The notes under the pieces were generated by a model. That model worked only from the letters and a program-made list of their open reading frames with translations. It searched no databases and had not been told where the DNA came from. The translations under genes were made by a program, and so were the position numbers. From contig CAZQAE010000018.1 of the NCBI GenBank assembly GCA_964591275.1, forward strand, positions 1 to 64,000: a DNA stretch of 64,000 nucleotides, read 5' to 3'. The DNA comes from G963674685 sp964591275 (lineage in GTDB: Bacteria > Lernaellota > Lernaellaia > JACKCT01). Shown piece after piece: positions 25,572 to 34,380 of this stretch; the first letter of the stretch is position 1, and each line of letters opens with the position of its first letter.

Positions 25572-27623
25572 TCATTTCCCAAACGGAGCAATGATTGTCC
25601 CTATTCCATTTTCGAGACAGCTTCGAAGATAGTTTCCGGCTTGCTGCCTTACGCCATCCCCGATTTCATCGCCATTGTACATTATTGTGTGAGAGGAAGT
25701 GTCGTACATATACGTCCCGGATCCGTCAAAAGGCGGGAGCGTGGTGTCGAGCGTATCGATGTAATACGGGTAAGGCTCCATCAGAGTCAGTCCTAGATTG
25801 CGCGCCATCGCGGCGCAAGCGGGTCCTCCCAACGTCTCATCTTCGGACGCCATCTGATGAAGGATGTTTTTTATCGGCCCCGGCGGATCATAGAGGGGGT
25901 GGTCAAACACGTAAGGCGTATATGAAAGCGAGTCGCCGCCGCCCACCATGTGAAACTCCAGATCAAAAAGGACCATGAACGAATCCTCCAACGAGAGATT
26001 CAAAATGGAATCCAGCAATCCCACCACATCGAGGATCATCATCCCAATGGGGCCGTCCAGCGCAACAGACAACAAATCCACGGCGCCCACGTTCAGCACG
26101 TATCCCTCGATATCCGGTTCCACTGCCGCGATGATCGGAGCGTGAAGGCTGCCCCAGGAATTGCCCACGTAAAAGATCCTCGACGTGTCCAGGTCCGGTA
26201 CTCCGTCGCCGCCGGTCTCATAGGGAAGAAGGTCCAATTCCGACAGCCCGCGAATCAGGTGCTTAAGCCAAATGATGTCCGCTGCATTTTGCTTGAAGTA
26301 ATCCCGGAAACGCAGCGGATGAAGCACGTCGAAGATCCTGAGCATGGCCAGCACAATATCCGCGCCGTCGTCGCGAAAGCCGTGCTCCAGAAAATCGATC
26401 CCCACCGTGGCGAATCCGTACGGAGCCAGGATGTTCGCGTTGCTGGTCGATTCGCCCCGCGAGCTGTTTATACCGTGTCCCATGATGACCACAGGATACG
26501 GCTGCTGATAGGTGAGCGTGGAAGCGTCCGGCAGATTCAGACGCAGCATGACTCGGTCGGTCCCGTTCGCCACCGGTATGAAGTCCTCGTCGTAGGCAAA
26601 CTGCCGGTTATGACGCCATTCAACCGTATCGTATTCGATCTCCCAGACCGAATCGAGGTTGGTGTGCGATGTATCCAGGCGCACCCAGTCGCCGTCCACT
26701 TCAGGCAAAGAGGCTGCGGCCATGTCCTCAAGCTGCTGCCGCACATGCATCATGTCCCAGGTGACATACTGCGTGGTGAACACCGTGGCGGAAACGACTT
26801 CGTGGCGTTCGATGTCCACTTGCTCGAAAAAGGCGTTAAGGGTCGGGGCGATCCGTTGTCGGTAGGGTTCGAGCAGTTCTGCATCGGGATTGTCCGGGTT
26901 CGGCTCATCCCTCAGGATGTAGCGAAGGTGCGCGGACCTTTCATAACACTCGCCCTCATCCGTTTGCAGGCTGCTTCTCACCACGCAGCAGTAAGTGGTG
27001 TTTTCGTGAAACGGAAAATAAGGATCGGCTTTGAGCAAACCGGGGCCTTCGCTCCAGAAGACCTGGATCGGCCAGAATTCGCCGGCGTGGGGGTGATCCT
27101 CGTCGTCGATGACAGTGCAGAAAACCGTGTCGTTTTCGTCCGGGTCGTTGGTATCGGGAAGCATGGACTGCATCGGCTTTGCGCTGGTGGGAAACAGCAC
27201 CGGCGTGATCGTGCCAAAGCCATCCAACTTGTTCATATCGTGGCGGATGAAGCCCAGTACGTCTGTGTAGCGATCGATATATTTAGTGATCTGTTCGGGA
27301 AGGTCGATCCGTATTCCCGTGGGGGATTTCGCGTTATTAACCGTGTAGAAATCCGTAGGAAAGGGAATGTCGACTGCGCCGTCAATCAGGCTGTACTCGA
27401 AGCGCTTTCCGCTTTCACACTCCTCCACAGGTGGGCTTGTGTCGTCATCCACGGAGTCATCATCATCGTTATCATCGTCGGTATCGTCGTTAACGCCGTC
27501 GGTGTCGTCGTCGGCATCGTCGTCGGAGGAATCATCGTCGTCATCGCCGCAACCGCACAAGACGCAACAAAGCCCAAGGCACAGCACCGGCGCCAGCGCG
27601 ATCAAACGGGTGAAATTATTCAT
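25572..27623 (-). CDS. Alpha/beta-hydrolase (lipase-like) lipoprotein with Asp-rich tether
   Basis: A 683-residue secreted lipoprotein. The signal peptide ends at lipobox Cys25 (VLCGC), followed by an Asp-rich tether to about residue 68. The middle part (IPFPTDFYTVN, IDLPEQITKYIDRYTDVLGF) resembles the N-terminal domain of bacterial virulence-type lipases. The C-terminal part is an alpha/beta hydrolase: oxyanion strand YPVVIMGHGINSS, then FYVGNSWGSLHAP with the nucleophile Ser in GNSWG, the GxSxG elbow. A candidate catalytic His is in the C-terminal SSHTIMYNGDE. An esterase or lipase role outside the cell is likely; the substrate is unknown. It has a GGAAGG ribosome site. The long reading frame on the opposite strand is a compositional shadow. 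Confidence 0.8.
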   Translation of the reverse strand: MNNFTRLIALAPVLCLGLCCVLCGCGDDDDDSSDDDADDDTDGVNDDTDDDNDDDDSVDDDTSPPVEECESGKRFEYSLIDGAVDIPFPTDFYTVNNAKSPTGIRIDLPEQITKYIDRYTDVLGFIRHDMNKLDGFGTITPVLFPTSAKPMQSMLPDTNDPDENDTVFCTVIDDEDHPHAGEFWPIQVFWSEGPGLLKADPYFPFHENTTYCCVVRSSLQTDEGECYERSAHLRYILRDEPNPDNPDAELLEPYRQRIAPTLNAFFEQVDIERHEVVSATVFTTQYVTWDMMHVRQQLEDMAAASLPEVDGDWVRLDTSHTNLDSVWEIEYDTVEWRHNRQFAYDEDFIPVANGTDRVMLRLNLPDASTLTYQQPYPVVIMGHGINSSRGESTSNANILAPYGFATVGIDFLEHGFRDDGADIVLAMLRIFDVLHPLRFRDYFKQNAADIIWLKHLIRGLSELDLLPYETGGDGVPDLDTSRIFYVGNSWGSLHAPIIAAVEPDIEGYVLNVGAVDLLSVALDGPIGMMILDVVGLLDSILNLSLEDSFMVLFDLEFHMVGGGDSLSYTPYVFDHPLYDPPGPIKNILHQMASEDETLGGPACAAMARNLGLTLMEPYPYYIDTLDTTLPPFDGSGTYMYDTSSHTIMYNGDEIGDGVRQQAGNYLRSCLENGIGTIIAPFGK

Positions 27624-28113
27624 GTTATCAGCCTTCCGATGTGTCCCAAAGCAGGCTACTGAGTACTACGGTTGCGTCGCCTAAGTAAAGCGTTGTTCGA
27701 CGCCACTCACGCTCGCGCGCAGGCCGCATGATCGATGTGACCTTGCTCGCGTCCGACATCACCAAAGGCCATTTGCGGCGGCAAGGAAGCAACCGGTTTT
27801 TACTGCGATTTCGGGGGCGACCCCTACAGCCGCTAAAGCATTGCATATATTTTTGCTCGTGCGTATTAATGGCCTTGAAGATATTTCCGCACCTGGGCAA
27901 TCCAATGCCCTGGCGGACATTGGCCTTGAAAAAGGCTAAAGGGTTTTATGGCAACGGTAGCTGCTACAATTTAAGCACTGGGATTTTCCATCCCACGCAC
28001 GAGCGTTGATTCCTTTCCACCCGGAATAAGGGATGCTTGTGTGAAATGCAAATTTTCGTCATTTTTTTAATACTGGGCGCCTAAGAAAGCGTCTTGCGCT
28101 GTTGGAGATAACC
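27624..28113. other. Divergent intergenic region, no gene accepted
   Basis: Lies between the lipase-like lipoprotein and rsgA. An open frame of 93 codons on the plus strand (27728-28009) has no ribosome site and no recognisable sequence. Promoters for both flanking genes should be here but none is clear by eye. Confidence 0.45.
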
Positions 28114-29181
28114 TTGGACACACTGAAAAACCTCGGTTGGGATGAATCCCGCCACGCAGAATTCGATAAGCAACCTGACAAAAATTTATCACCGGCTCGC
28201 GTTGCGTCCGCTGTCAGCGGTAGATATCGCTTGCTGGGAATGGGGGAGCCGGTCTGGGCCGTTGCGCGTGGGAAGTTAAGCGATCCGGAAAGTCATGGCG
28301 TCGACTGGCCGGCGGTCGGAGATTGGGTGCTGGCCCGGCGAGAGGGCGAGACAGTCGTCGTGGAGCAGGTTTTGCCGCGACGCTCTGTTTTCATGCGAAA
28401 AGCCGCAGGCAAAACATCTCACGCGCAGGTCATCGCCGCGAACCTGGACAGAGTATTCATCGTGACTGACGTGTGCGCGGATTTCAATCCACGCAGAATC
28501 GAGCGCTACCTCACCACCGTGTGGGACGGCGGCGCCGAGCCGGTCATTGTTCTCAATAAAACCGATTTGCCCCATGATCGCACGGCGATTCAGATCGAGC
28601 TTGACGCGGTGGCCCTCGGCGTTCCGGTTCTTTTCGTCAGTGCCGAATCGCAGCAGGGACTCGAGGATCTGTTTGCGCTTTGCGGCAAGGGCAAAACGAT
28701 AGCCTTTGTCGGATCATCCGGCGTGGGAAAGTCAACAATCATCAATCGACTGATTGGACAGGAAAAGCAAAAGACGGCGGCCATCCGAAGCAAAGACGAA
28801 AAAGGACGGCACACGACGACCAGACAGGAACTGATTATCACGAGCACTGCCGCGATGCTTATCGATACTCCCGGCATACGTGAACTGGGACTGGTGGAAC
28901 AAGGAGAAGGTCTCGAACGCGCATTCGCGGATTTGCTGGCCTACGCGCAAAACTGCCGATTCCGCGATTGTAAACACGAAAGCGAACCGGGCTGCGCGGT
29001 GAGGGAAGCGATTGAGAGGGGGGAGATTAAGCCGGAACGCTTAGACAGCTATCATCGCCTTCAACGGGAGTTGGAATTCAACACCTGGCGTGGCGACCAG
29101 CGCGGCGCAAGCGCCAACTCAAAAAAGCGCTGGAAGGACCTTTCCAAGATCGTGCGTGAATTCAACGTCAACAGGAGATAG
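28114..29181 (+). CDS. rsgA: Small ribosomal subunit biogenesis GTPase RsgA
   Basis: A 355-residue circularly permuted GTPase that helps mature the 30S subunit. Order of motifs is that of RsgA: an OB-fold N-terminal domain, G4 NKTD (148-151), G1 GSSGVGKS (200-207), the switch region HTTTRQE, G3 DTPG (251-254), and a zinc site with Cys281, Cys286, His288 and Cys294 in CRFRDCKHESEPGC. The permuted order G4-G1-G3 is diagnostic. I chose the TTG at 28114, because GGAG lies six bases before it and the product then begins MDTLKNLGWDE like its relatives; a TTG at 28102 is in frame but overlaps the ribosome site. Monocistronic by position. Confidence 0.93.
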   Translation: MDTLKNLGWDESRHAEFDKQPDKNLSPARVASAVSGRYRLLGMGEPVWAVARGKLSDPESHGVDWPAVGDWVLARREGETVVVEQVLPRRSVFMRKAAGKTSHAQVIAANLDRVFIVTDVCADFNPRRIERYLTTVWDGGAEPVIVLNKTDLPHDRTAIQIELDAVALGVPVLFVSAESQQGLEDLFALCGKGKTIAFVGSSGVGKSTIINRLIGQEKQKTAAIRSKDEKGRHTTTRQELIITSTAAMLIDTPGIRELGLVEQGEGLERAFADLLAYAQNCRFRDCKHESEPGCAVREAIERGEIKPERLDSYHRLQRELEFNTWRGDQRGASANSKKRWKDLSKIVREFNVNRR

Positions 29182-29385
29182 CGAGAAATCATTCAAACGC
29201 GGATGGGAGTAAGAGCCGCCCGCCTGACGGCGGACTCGCGTGGCATGGACAAGCGTGCTTGTCCGTGTTTTTCGCGAATATGAATGGAAGAATGAATTCG
29301 AATACTTGAATTTATTGTTTGAAATTGGGAATACTGATTTGAACTTAAATGCCGAGTGAGCCCGAACTCGGCGAGGATTGAGGAA

Positions 29386-29790
29386 ATGAAAACACCCGCG
29401 TCGATATCTCGGATCCTACTGCTTCTTTTTCTTTTCGTATTTTCACTGCCCGCCAGTTGCACATGCGGTGCGGAGAAGGCAGACGAAGAAGATGAGGACA
29501 TCGTTGAGGTTAGCTGGGACGATCTATGGGCCGAGAGGTACGAGGAATGCATGCGCGTTTTCGACGATTGCTGCAATCTGGTAGAAGATGAATTCGCCTA
29601 TATGATGTTGAATTTGGTTTGCACGTCGATGAAAGAAAGCTTTGACACGGACCCTTCACATCCCTGTCTGGAAAAGGTTTTCAACGACTTTTTCGACTGT
29701 TGCTGCGAAATCTGCCTGACCGATCAGACAGGATTCTTTAAAGACTGCCTGCCCCCGTTCGTGCAGGCTTTCAATGAATGCGTCGAATGA
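29386..29790 (+). CDS. Small Cys-rich lipoprotein
   Basis: A 134-residue predicted lipoprotein: signal peptide rich in Leu/Phe, lipobox LPASC, and then an acidic stretch (ADEEDEDIVEV). The mature part has 12 further Cys residues, including the clusters DCC and DCCCEIC, spaced through a mostly helical-looking sequence, which suggests several disulfides or metal binding in the periplasm or at the surface. The start at 29386 is set by TTGAGGAA just upstream; an in-frame codon at 29356 would add polar residues before the signal peptide. I recognise no family. Another small Cys-containing acidic lipoprotein occurs at 41356, without sequence similarity that I can see. Confidence 0.7.
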   Translation: MKTPASISRILLLLFLFVFSLPASCTCGAEKADEEDEDIVEVSWDDLWAERYEECMRVFDDCCNLVEDEFAYMMLNLVCTSMKESFDTDPSHPCLEKVFNDFFDCCCEICLTDQTGFFKDCLPPFVQAFNECVE

Positions 29791-29908
29791 TGGCAATGGG
29801 AGGCCAAAGGAGCCGCCCGCCTGTCGGCGGACTCGCGTGGCATGGAGCAGCCGAAAGAAGCGATTCGCGTCAATAGAAAAGCATTGTGTTCCCTAGAATC
29901 AGGAATTC

Positions 29909-30367
29909 CTATTCCTCATTAGAATCGACAATTTTTGCGCCGCATCCTTGATAGGTCTTAACCGCAGCCTCATTATTTTGTTCAACATCAATGAGTATTG
30001 TGCATTTCTTTTGCGCCAGAAAAAAGTCTGTCGCCGTTCTTATTAGGTTAGAAGCTACACCCTGCCTTCTCCATTCGGGGCGTACTGCGACGACGCTTAT
30101 GTATCCATAGTCCTGTCGGTCAAAGGAGATGATGAAACCAATATACGATTCGCCATTGGCAACCTTGGCGAGAAACACGCTTTCGGGATCAAAGCCAGGG
30201 AAATCATCCCAGTCCTCTTTTCAAGGATTTTCTAAGAAAGATTTTGCATACAATTGTGGAATGATTTGTTTATGCTCGGCGTTCCGGTAAGGCACAATGA
30301 CAAATTCCCGCGAGGAAAATCGAGGTTGTCGCGGCTCTGAAAACTCCATTCTATGAAAATATTTCAT
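29909..30367 (-). pseudogene. GNAT family N-acetyltransferase with an in-frame TGA stop
   Basis: Read from ATG 30367 the frame gives a 152-codon GNAT protein interrupted by one TGA at 30221-30223. Upstream of it are MKYFHRMEFS, FVIVPYRNAEHK and LYAKSFLENP; downstream are KEDWDDFPGFDPESVFLA, then YISVVAVRPEWRRQGVAS with the acetyl-CoA-binding RRxGxA-type loop, and AVKTYQGCGAKI. In GNAT relatives with this layout a Trp often follows the NP, so TGG to TGA is the simplest change. The stretch after the stop can also be read alone from GTG 30178 as 89 residues, but that lacks the first third of the fold. It could be a young pseudogene, a sequencing error, or, less likely, read-through; nearby genes use TGA as a normal stop. 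Confidence 0.8.
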
Positions 30368-30440
30368 TTTTATCTTCTGCTACGAACCCCTCGCCCGCAT
30401 TCGCGGGCTGGCTATGCCACGACAACCCCTCGACTTTGCT

Positions 30441-30456
30441 CGCGACAAGAATGTCG
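30441..30456. repeat. Intergenic hairpin GCGACA/TGTCGC
   Basis: Same sixteen bases as the copies at 7752, 19748 and 34323, followed by TCCTACA as at 19748 and 34323. Confidence 0.8.
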
Positions 30457-30525
30457 CTCCTACACACAAAGGCTGAAGAGTGAAGGATGAGTCAGCCTGG
30501 CGGTCGCCTTTCTTCTAAATTCTAA

Positions 30526-30930
30526 TCAGTGCGATCCGCAGCCGCCGTCTTGGCTATGATCATGGCTGCCGCCGCCGCATGTCTGCGCAAGACCGAATTT
30601 TCGGCATTGCCCCGCGAGAATCATTTTGACCGCGTCGTCCACTGTCGCAGCGCCCTCGTTGTAGAAAACCTCAATGGCGACTTCTTGAAAACCGGACAGT
30701 GGGCGCATACCCATACCGCCCGCGGAAAGCGTATCAACGCCGGCATTTTTCAGAAGCATAACCGGGGCCATGTATCCACCCTGCACGTGCCCGCTGTTGG
30801 GCAAAAGCGTCACATTGGAAACCTGATTGTTTTCCACATCCACCAGGGTGAAAACGTCGCAATGGCCGAAATGTCCAGAAATTGGGGCATCCATTCCGCC
30901 GGGGGTCATACTGGGAACTGCGATTCTCAT
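30526..30930 (-). CDS. NifX/NifB-type dinitrogenase iron-molybdenum cofactor family protein
   Basis: A 134-residue soluble protein of the small NifX/NafY superfamily. It begins MRIAVPSMTPGGMDAPIS, then GHFGHCDVFTLVDVENN, GHVQGGYMAPVMLLKNAGVD and LSAGGMGMRPL, all typical of stand-alone members common in anaerobes. The C-terminal tail is rich in Gly, His and Cys (CGGGSHDHSQDGGCGSH), a likely metal-binding extension. Such proteins bind metal-sulfur clusters or act in cofactor traffic; many occur in organisms without nitrogenase, and no nif gene is seen here. The start ATG at 30930 is preceded by GGAA (weak). No operon. Confidence 0.85.
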   Translation of the reverse strand: MRIAVPSMTPGGMDAPISGHFGHCDVFTLVDVENNQVSNVTLLPNSGHVQGGYMAPVMLLKNAGVDTLSAGGMGMRPLSGFQEVAIEVFYNEGAATVDDAVKMILAGQCRKFGLAQTCGGGSHDHSQDGGCGSH

Positions 30931-31284
30931 AATGCGAATTCCTTCTGAGTCTGAAAGAACCGCAACCGGCCCTTGCTAAATTTTATCTCAGGCGCCAAAA
31001 AACGCGCCGTACACGTAGGGAACAATAGCGATGGTCCTTTGAAAGGCCATTGTGAAAGCGCTTTTGTATTTTTCAAAAGTTCATTGTTTTCATGGACTTT
31101 ACGCGATGCCCGTGCCGGCAAACGGCAAGAAAAAAATTCCACTTTCTTGTTTTAAAGCGTGCATCTTTATGAAAAATCCGCCGGGGAGCTGATCGAGAAT
31201 CAATACTGCTTTGATTTCCGGCAGGCCTTTCCCACTTCTCACAAACTAGACCAACTCGCCAAAGTGCGTTTATATCTCCATGAG
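30931..31284. other. Intergenic, no gene seen
   Basis: Low-complexity and AT-rich segments without a convincing gene. The frame of the following membrane protein stays open back to a GTG at 31159, so its start could lie within this stretch. Confidence 0.4.
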
Positions 31285-33106
31285 ATGTTTACAGGTCTGG
31301 AAAATACAAAAAGTTCCATTTCAAAATCCCCTGCCGCCAAGCGAAAGATAGCGGCATTTGTCGGCCTATTCCTTTGGCCTTGCTTTCTCGCCTTGATGAT
31401 TCTCTACGATGTTCACGAGGCGGGGCCGCAAAAAGCTACGGGAAGCTACGACCCGTCAAAGTACGTCGAGGTCCTTCCCACAAGTCCTTTAACTTTACAA
31501 AGCTACGGCGATGCTTTTCACCCGATGCATCTGGCGCAAAGCGCTTTGTCGCCCTTTTTCAATTCCGCAAAAAAAAAGGGGGCTTGTCGCCCCCGGTGTA
31601 CTGTTTCTCCTTTTGATATGCCTTGCAGTTTTCACAGCCGCTTCTCTTGCCGGCGATAGCGGCGACGGTCTTCTGGCCGTGGTATTGCTCAGCACGACGC
31701 CATATGTCATGACCTGTTCCCGCGTTTATGACATTCATCTGGTTCGCATGGCGGCGATTTCACTTGTGTTGATGGGCCTGTATTGCTTCCACAAAGCGCC
31801 TTCTGCGCGAACGCTGATCCTGTTAGTATTCACAGCCCTGCTGGGCCAATACCTCTGCCCACTGGGAACTCCCTACCGGTTTTTCATCCTCGCGGTTTTC
31901 GCACCCGCCGTCTGGGTTGTGGCAAGAGGCATCTGTCGGAAAGAAAAGATCGGACAGTACATATTGACTGGTCTGCTGTTAGCTGTGATTTTCCTATTCC
32001 CCCTCGGCAAAATTTTTGGTTATTCTTTTCATGAATGGCCAATGTTTAAATTCCAACTGCTTCAATTTCTCTTTTACGAACCCGTGCCCACGATCCTGCC
32101 TACGATAAGCGATGATCCGCGGGCCTTGTTGGCTTCCGTTTACGCGCTCTGGCAGGTCACGCTGTCGTGGCCCTTAAACATTTTGTACTTGGTCGGTTTT
32201 GCGGCCTTTGTATGGCGCGGTTCCGGGGATCGCGTTTTCTGGCTGCTGGCTGTGGTCCTCCCGCTTGTCATAATAACCGTGCTTTACAAGCGCAATATTT
32301 ACTACATCGCCAATATTCTCCCGGCCTTGTCCGTCGCCGTTGCATTGGGACTCGGGGCGCTTTGCCGGCGCCTGCCTTCCCCGATGCGGATAATATTGAT
32401 CCTGCTGGTGTTTGGGCTTCACCTCGGGTATGTCTTTCACGCCGTGACGCCCGGATCTCTTTCGCCCAACTGGCAAAACCTATTCGTGGCGGGGCGAACA
32501 CAATACACGCCTGGTTACGAACAATACGCCCTCGAAGCTATCGGTTCTCCCGCCGGTTTGGAAGATTCAAAGGCGGACTTCCATAGCAGGGATCTTTTCC
32601 GCCAGTCGCCTCGGCCTTTGGCCATAGGAATCATCGGTAAGATATGCATTCAAACACAACTTCCCCGAGAACTACGCTGGTTTGGAATTTTCTCGCGCGA
32701 GTTGTTTTGTGCCACGGACTTGATCCCGCCGCCGGTTTCAGCTCCGCCAACACGGAAGTTTAACATATCCTTGACAAGTGAGTCGGAGACTTCATCCCTC
32801 GATCTCGATTACGATGCAGTGGTGGTGTTGCCCGTTTTCCGCGAACCCGCCGAAATCAACACTGCGGAAAGCATTCTGGAAATATACGACCTTCTGGTCG
32901 CTGCGTGTGAGCGGAAGACACTGGTTTATGAAGGATTTCAAGTCGATTTGGCTGAAACTATAAATCTGCCTGCACTCAAAATCGTTCGGAGCAGAGTCGC
33001 CGATCTTTCCTCCCGTTACTCACGCAAGTTGGTTAAAGGCAACTACATCATTTTCATCGAGCCGGAAAATGCGGCGTTGGGACGGCAATACGAAAGCGAG
33101 AATTAA
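31285..33106 (+). pseudogene. GT-C type membrane protein interrupted by a frameshift in a poly-A/G run
   Basis: Two frames together form one membrane protein of about 600 residues. The first (from ATG 31285) has a membrane segment, IAAFVGLFLWPCFLALMILY, and the loop YDPSKYVEVLPTSPLTLQSYGDAFHP, as in polyprenyl-phosphate glycosyltransferases. Near A9G5 at 31569-31582 the sense shifts by one base into the second frame, which continues with about seven more membrane segments (PGVLFLLLICLAVFTAASL, then AAISLVLMGLYCFH and others) and a soluble C-terminal part ending at 33106. The start is uncertain: an in-frame GTG lies at 31159. The break is at a homopolymer, so it may be an assembly error or a slippage-prone site. 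No glycan cluster is nearby. Confidence 0.65.
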
Positions 33107-33332
33107 TTTCCAGACCTTTACATTAAACCATGAACCAAAGTGCCCGCTTGGCTGACTCGCCTGCGGATGGATGAGCGTTAGGCCGAAAAGTCGGAGCGCA
33201 AGGTCGAGAAATTTGAGCAATGATCCGGGCGCCGCCTCGCTTTTGTTGGCAAGCCAAACTTGATATGCCGGATTGGGCATGATACCTTTTTTCAGGTGGC
33301 TGCACAAGACTAATCATGAATGGAGTCAACGT

Positions 33333-34235
33333 ATGTTTCGCCTGGGCGCTGTCGTTGTTTTTGTCGTGTTATGCGTGGCGTCATGCGTCGGCGCCGGGGA
33401 TGATGACGACGCGGACAACGACGTCGGCGATGACGACGACGTGGATGACGATGGATATCCCGACGATGACGCTTTTCCTGACGACGACACAGGGCCGGGC
33501 TTAGAAAACGACTTCATAGAGATTCCGGCCGGTTCTTTTTGGATGGGATGCAGCGAGAGCGCTGATCCAGACTGCCAGGAGGATGAATATCCGGGACGTG
33601 AGGTTTATCTCTCCACCTATTTTATCCAAAAATACGAGGTGTCCGTAGATAAATACAGGGAATGCTTTGATGCCGGCGTTTGCCTCGATGAGGAATGGGT
33701 GGGTCGCATTGGGTCTAGCGACTGTGCCATCTCCTTCATCCCCTGGCTTGACGCCGACGCCTATTGCCGGTGGAAAGGATGGCGACTGCCCACGGAAGCG
33801 CAGTGGGAAAAAGCCGCCAGAGGCGATGATGAAAGGATATATCCCTGGGGAGACCAATGGGAGCCCACGTATTTGAATTGGTTCGACGATTTAGACCATG
33901 ACGGAACTTACGGAGATGCCGACGGATTTCATTTTACGGCCCCCGACATGGCTTTCCCCGAGGGCAAAAGTCCCTACGGCTTATTCAATATGGCCGGCAA
34001 CGTCTGGGAGATGACCGCAGACTGGTATGATTCGCAATACTACGCCTACGCGCCAAGCGATGATCCACCAGGACCCGAAGAAGGGGACAGAAAGGTCGTC
34101 AAGGGAGGGGGCTGGCATCTGACTTTTGGCGATGATCCGATGCCTTATCGCATTTCCGATCGGGACGCTCCCTACGAACCGCATGAGATGCACGACGCCA
34201 TCGGTTTTCGATGCGCGTCGGTCAATGATCAATAA
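33333..34235 (+). CDS. FGE-sulfatase-domain (SUMF1-like) lipoprotein with Asp-rich tether
   Basis: A 300-residue predicted lipoprotein: signal peptide, lipobox with Cys18 (VASC), an Asp-rich tether of about 30 residues, then a formylglycine-generating-enzyme-like domain. Landmarks are IEIPAGSFWMGCSE, YFIQKYEVSVDKYREC, YCRWKGWRLPTEAQWEKAARG, YPWGDQWEP, GLFNMAGNVWEMTADW, VVKGGGWHL and IGFRCAS. The segment before the end reads PYRISDRDAPYEP, without the cysteine pair of true sulfatase-activating enzymes, so a catalytic formylglycine-generating role is unlikely; many such secreted domains have other or unknown roles. The start at 33333 has GGAG seven bases upstream. The in-frame codon 33273 would disrupt the signal peptide. 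Confidence 0.85.
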   Translation: MFRLGAVVVFVVLCVASCVGAGDDDDADNDVGDDDDVDDDGYPDDDAFPDDDTGPGLENDFIEIPAGSFWMGCSESADPDCQEDEYPGREVYLSTYFIQKYEVSVDKYRECFDAGVCLDEEWVGRIGSSDCAISFIPWLDADAYCRWKGWRLPTEAQWEKAARGDDERIYPWGDQWEPTYLNWFDDLDHDGTYGDADGFHFTAPDMAFPEGKSPYGLFNMAGNVWEMTADWYDSQYYAYAPSDDPPGPEEGDRKVVKGGGWHLTFGDDPMPYRISDRDAPYEPHEMHDAIGFRCASVNDQ

Positions 34236-34322
34236 ACAATTAGCAATGAACCTGTCGCCCCTGCGGGGCTTTCCCGAATTGCGAATTCATTCCGCGTTCC
34301 TTTGGTCGCTCCTGCACTGATC

Positions 34323-34338
34323 GCGACAAGAATGTCGC
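34323..34338. repeat. Intergenic hairpin GCGACA/TGTCGC
   Basis: Same sixteen bases as at 7752, followed by TCCTACA and a short degenerate run of the ACTTCAT heptamer. Confidence 0.8.
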
Positions 34339-34380
34339 TCCTACATTCATACTTCATACTTCCGCCTTCATCCTTCCGCC

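Noticed and set aside
25950..27662. A 570-codon open frame on the plus strand
   Set aside because: Antisense to the hydrolase-like lipoprotein; rich in Arg, His and Val with no domain, as expected for a shadow of a GC-biased gene.
27728..28009. 93-codon open frame in the divergent gap before rsgA
   Set aside because: No ribosome site, no hydrophobic or domain pattern, ordinary for chance in 490 bases.
30526..30930. Evidence for nitrogen fixation
   Set aside because: A lone NifX/NifB-like small protein without any nif structural or assembly gene is common in non-fixing anaerobes.
33333..34235. A genuine formylglycine-generating enzyme
   Set aside because: The cysteine pair expected before the final GFR motif is missing; only the fold is supported.
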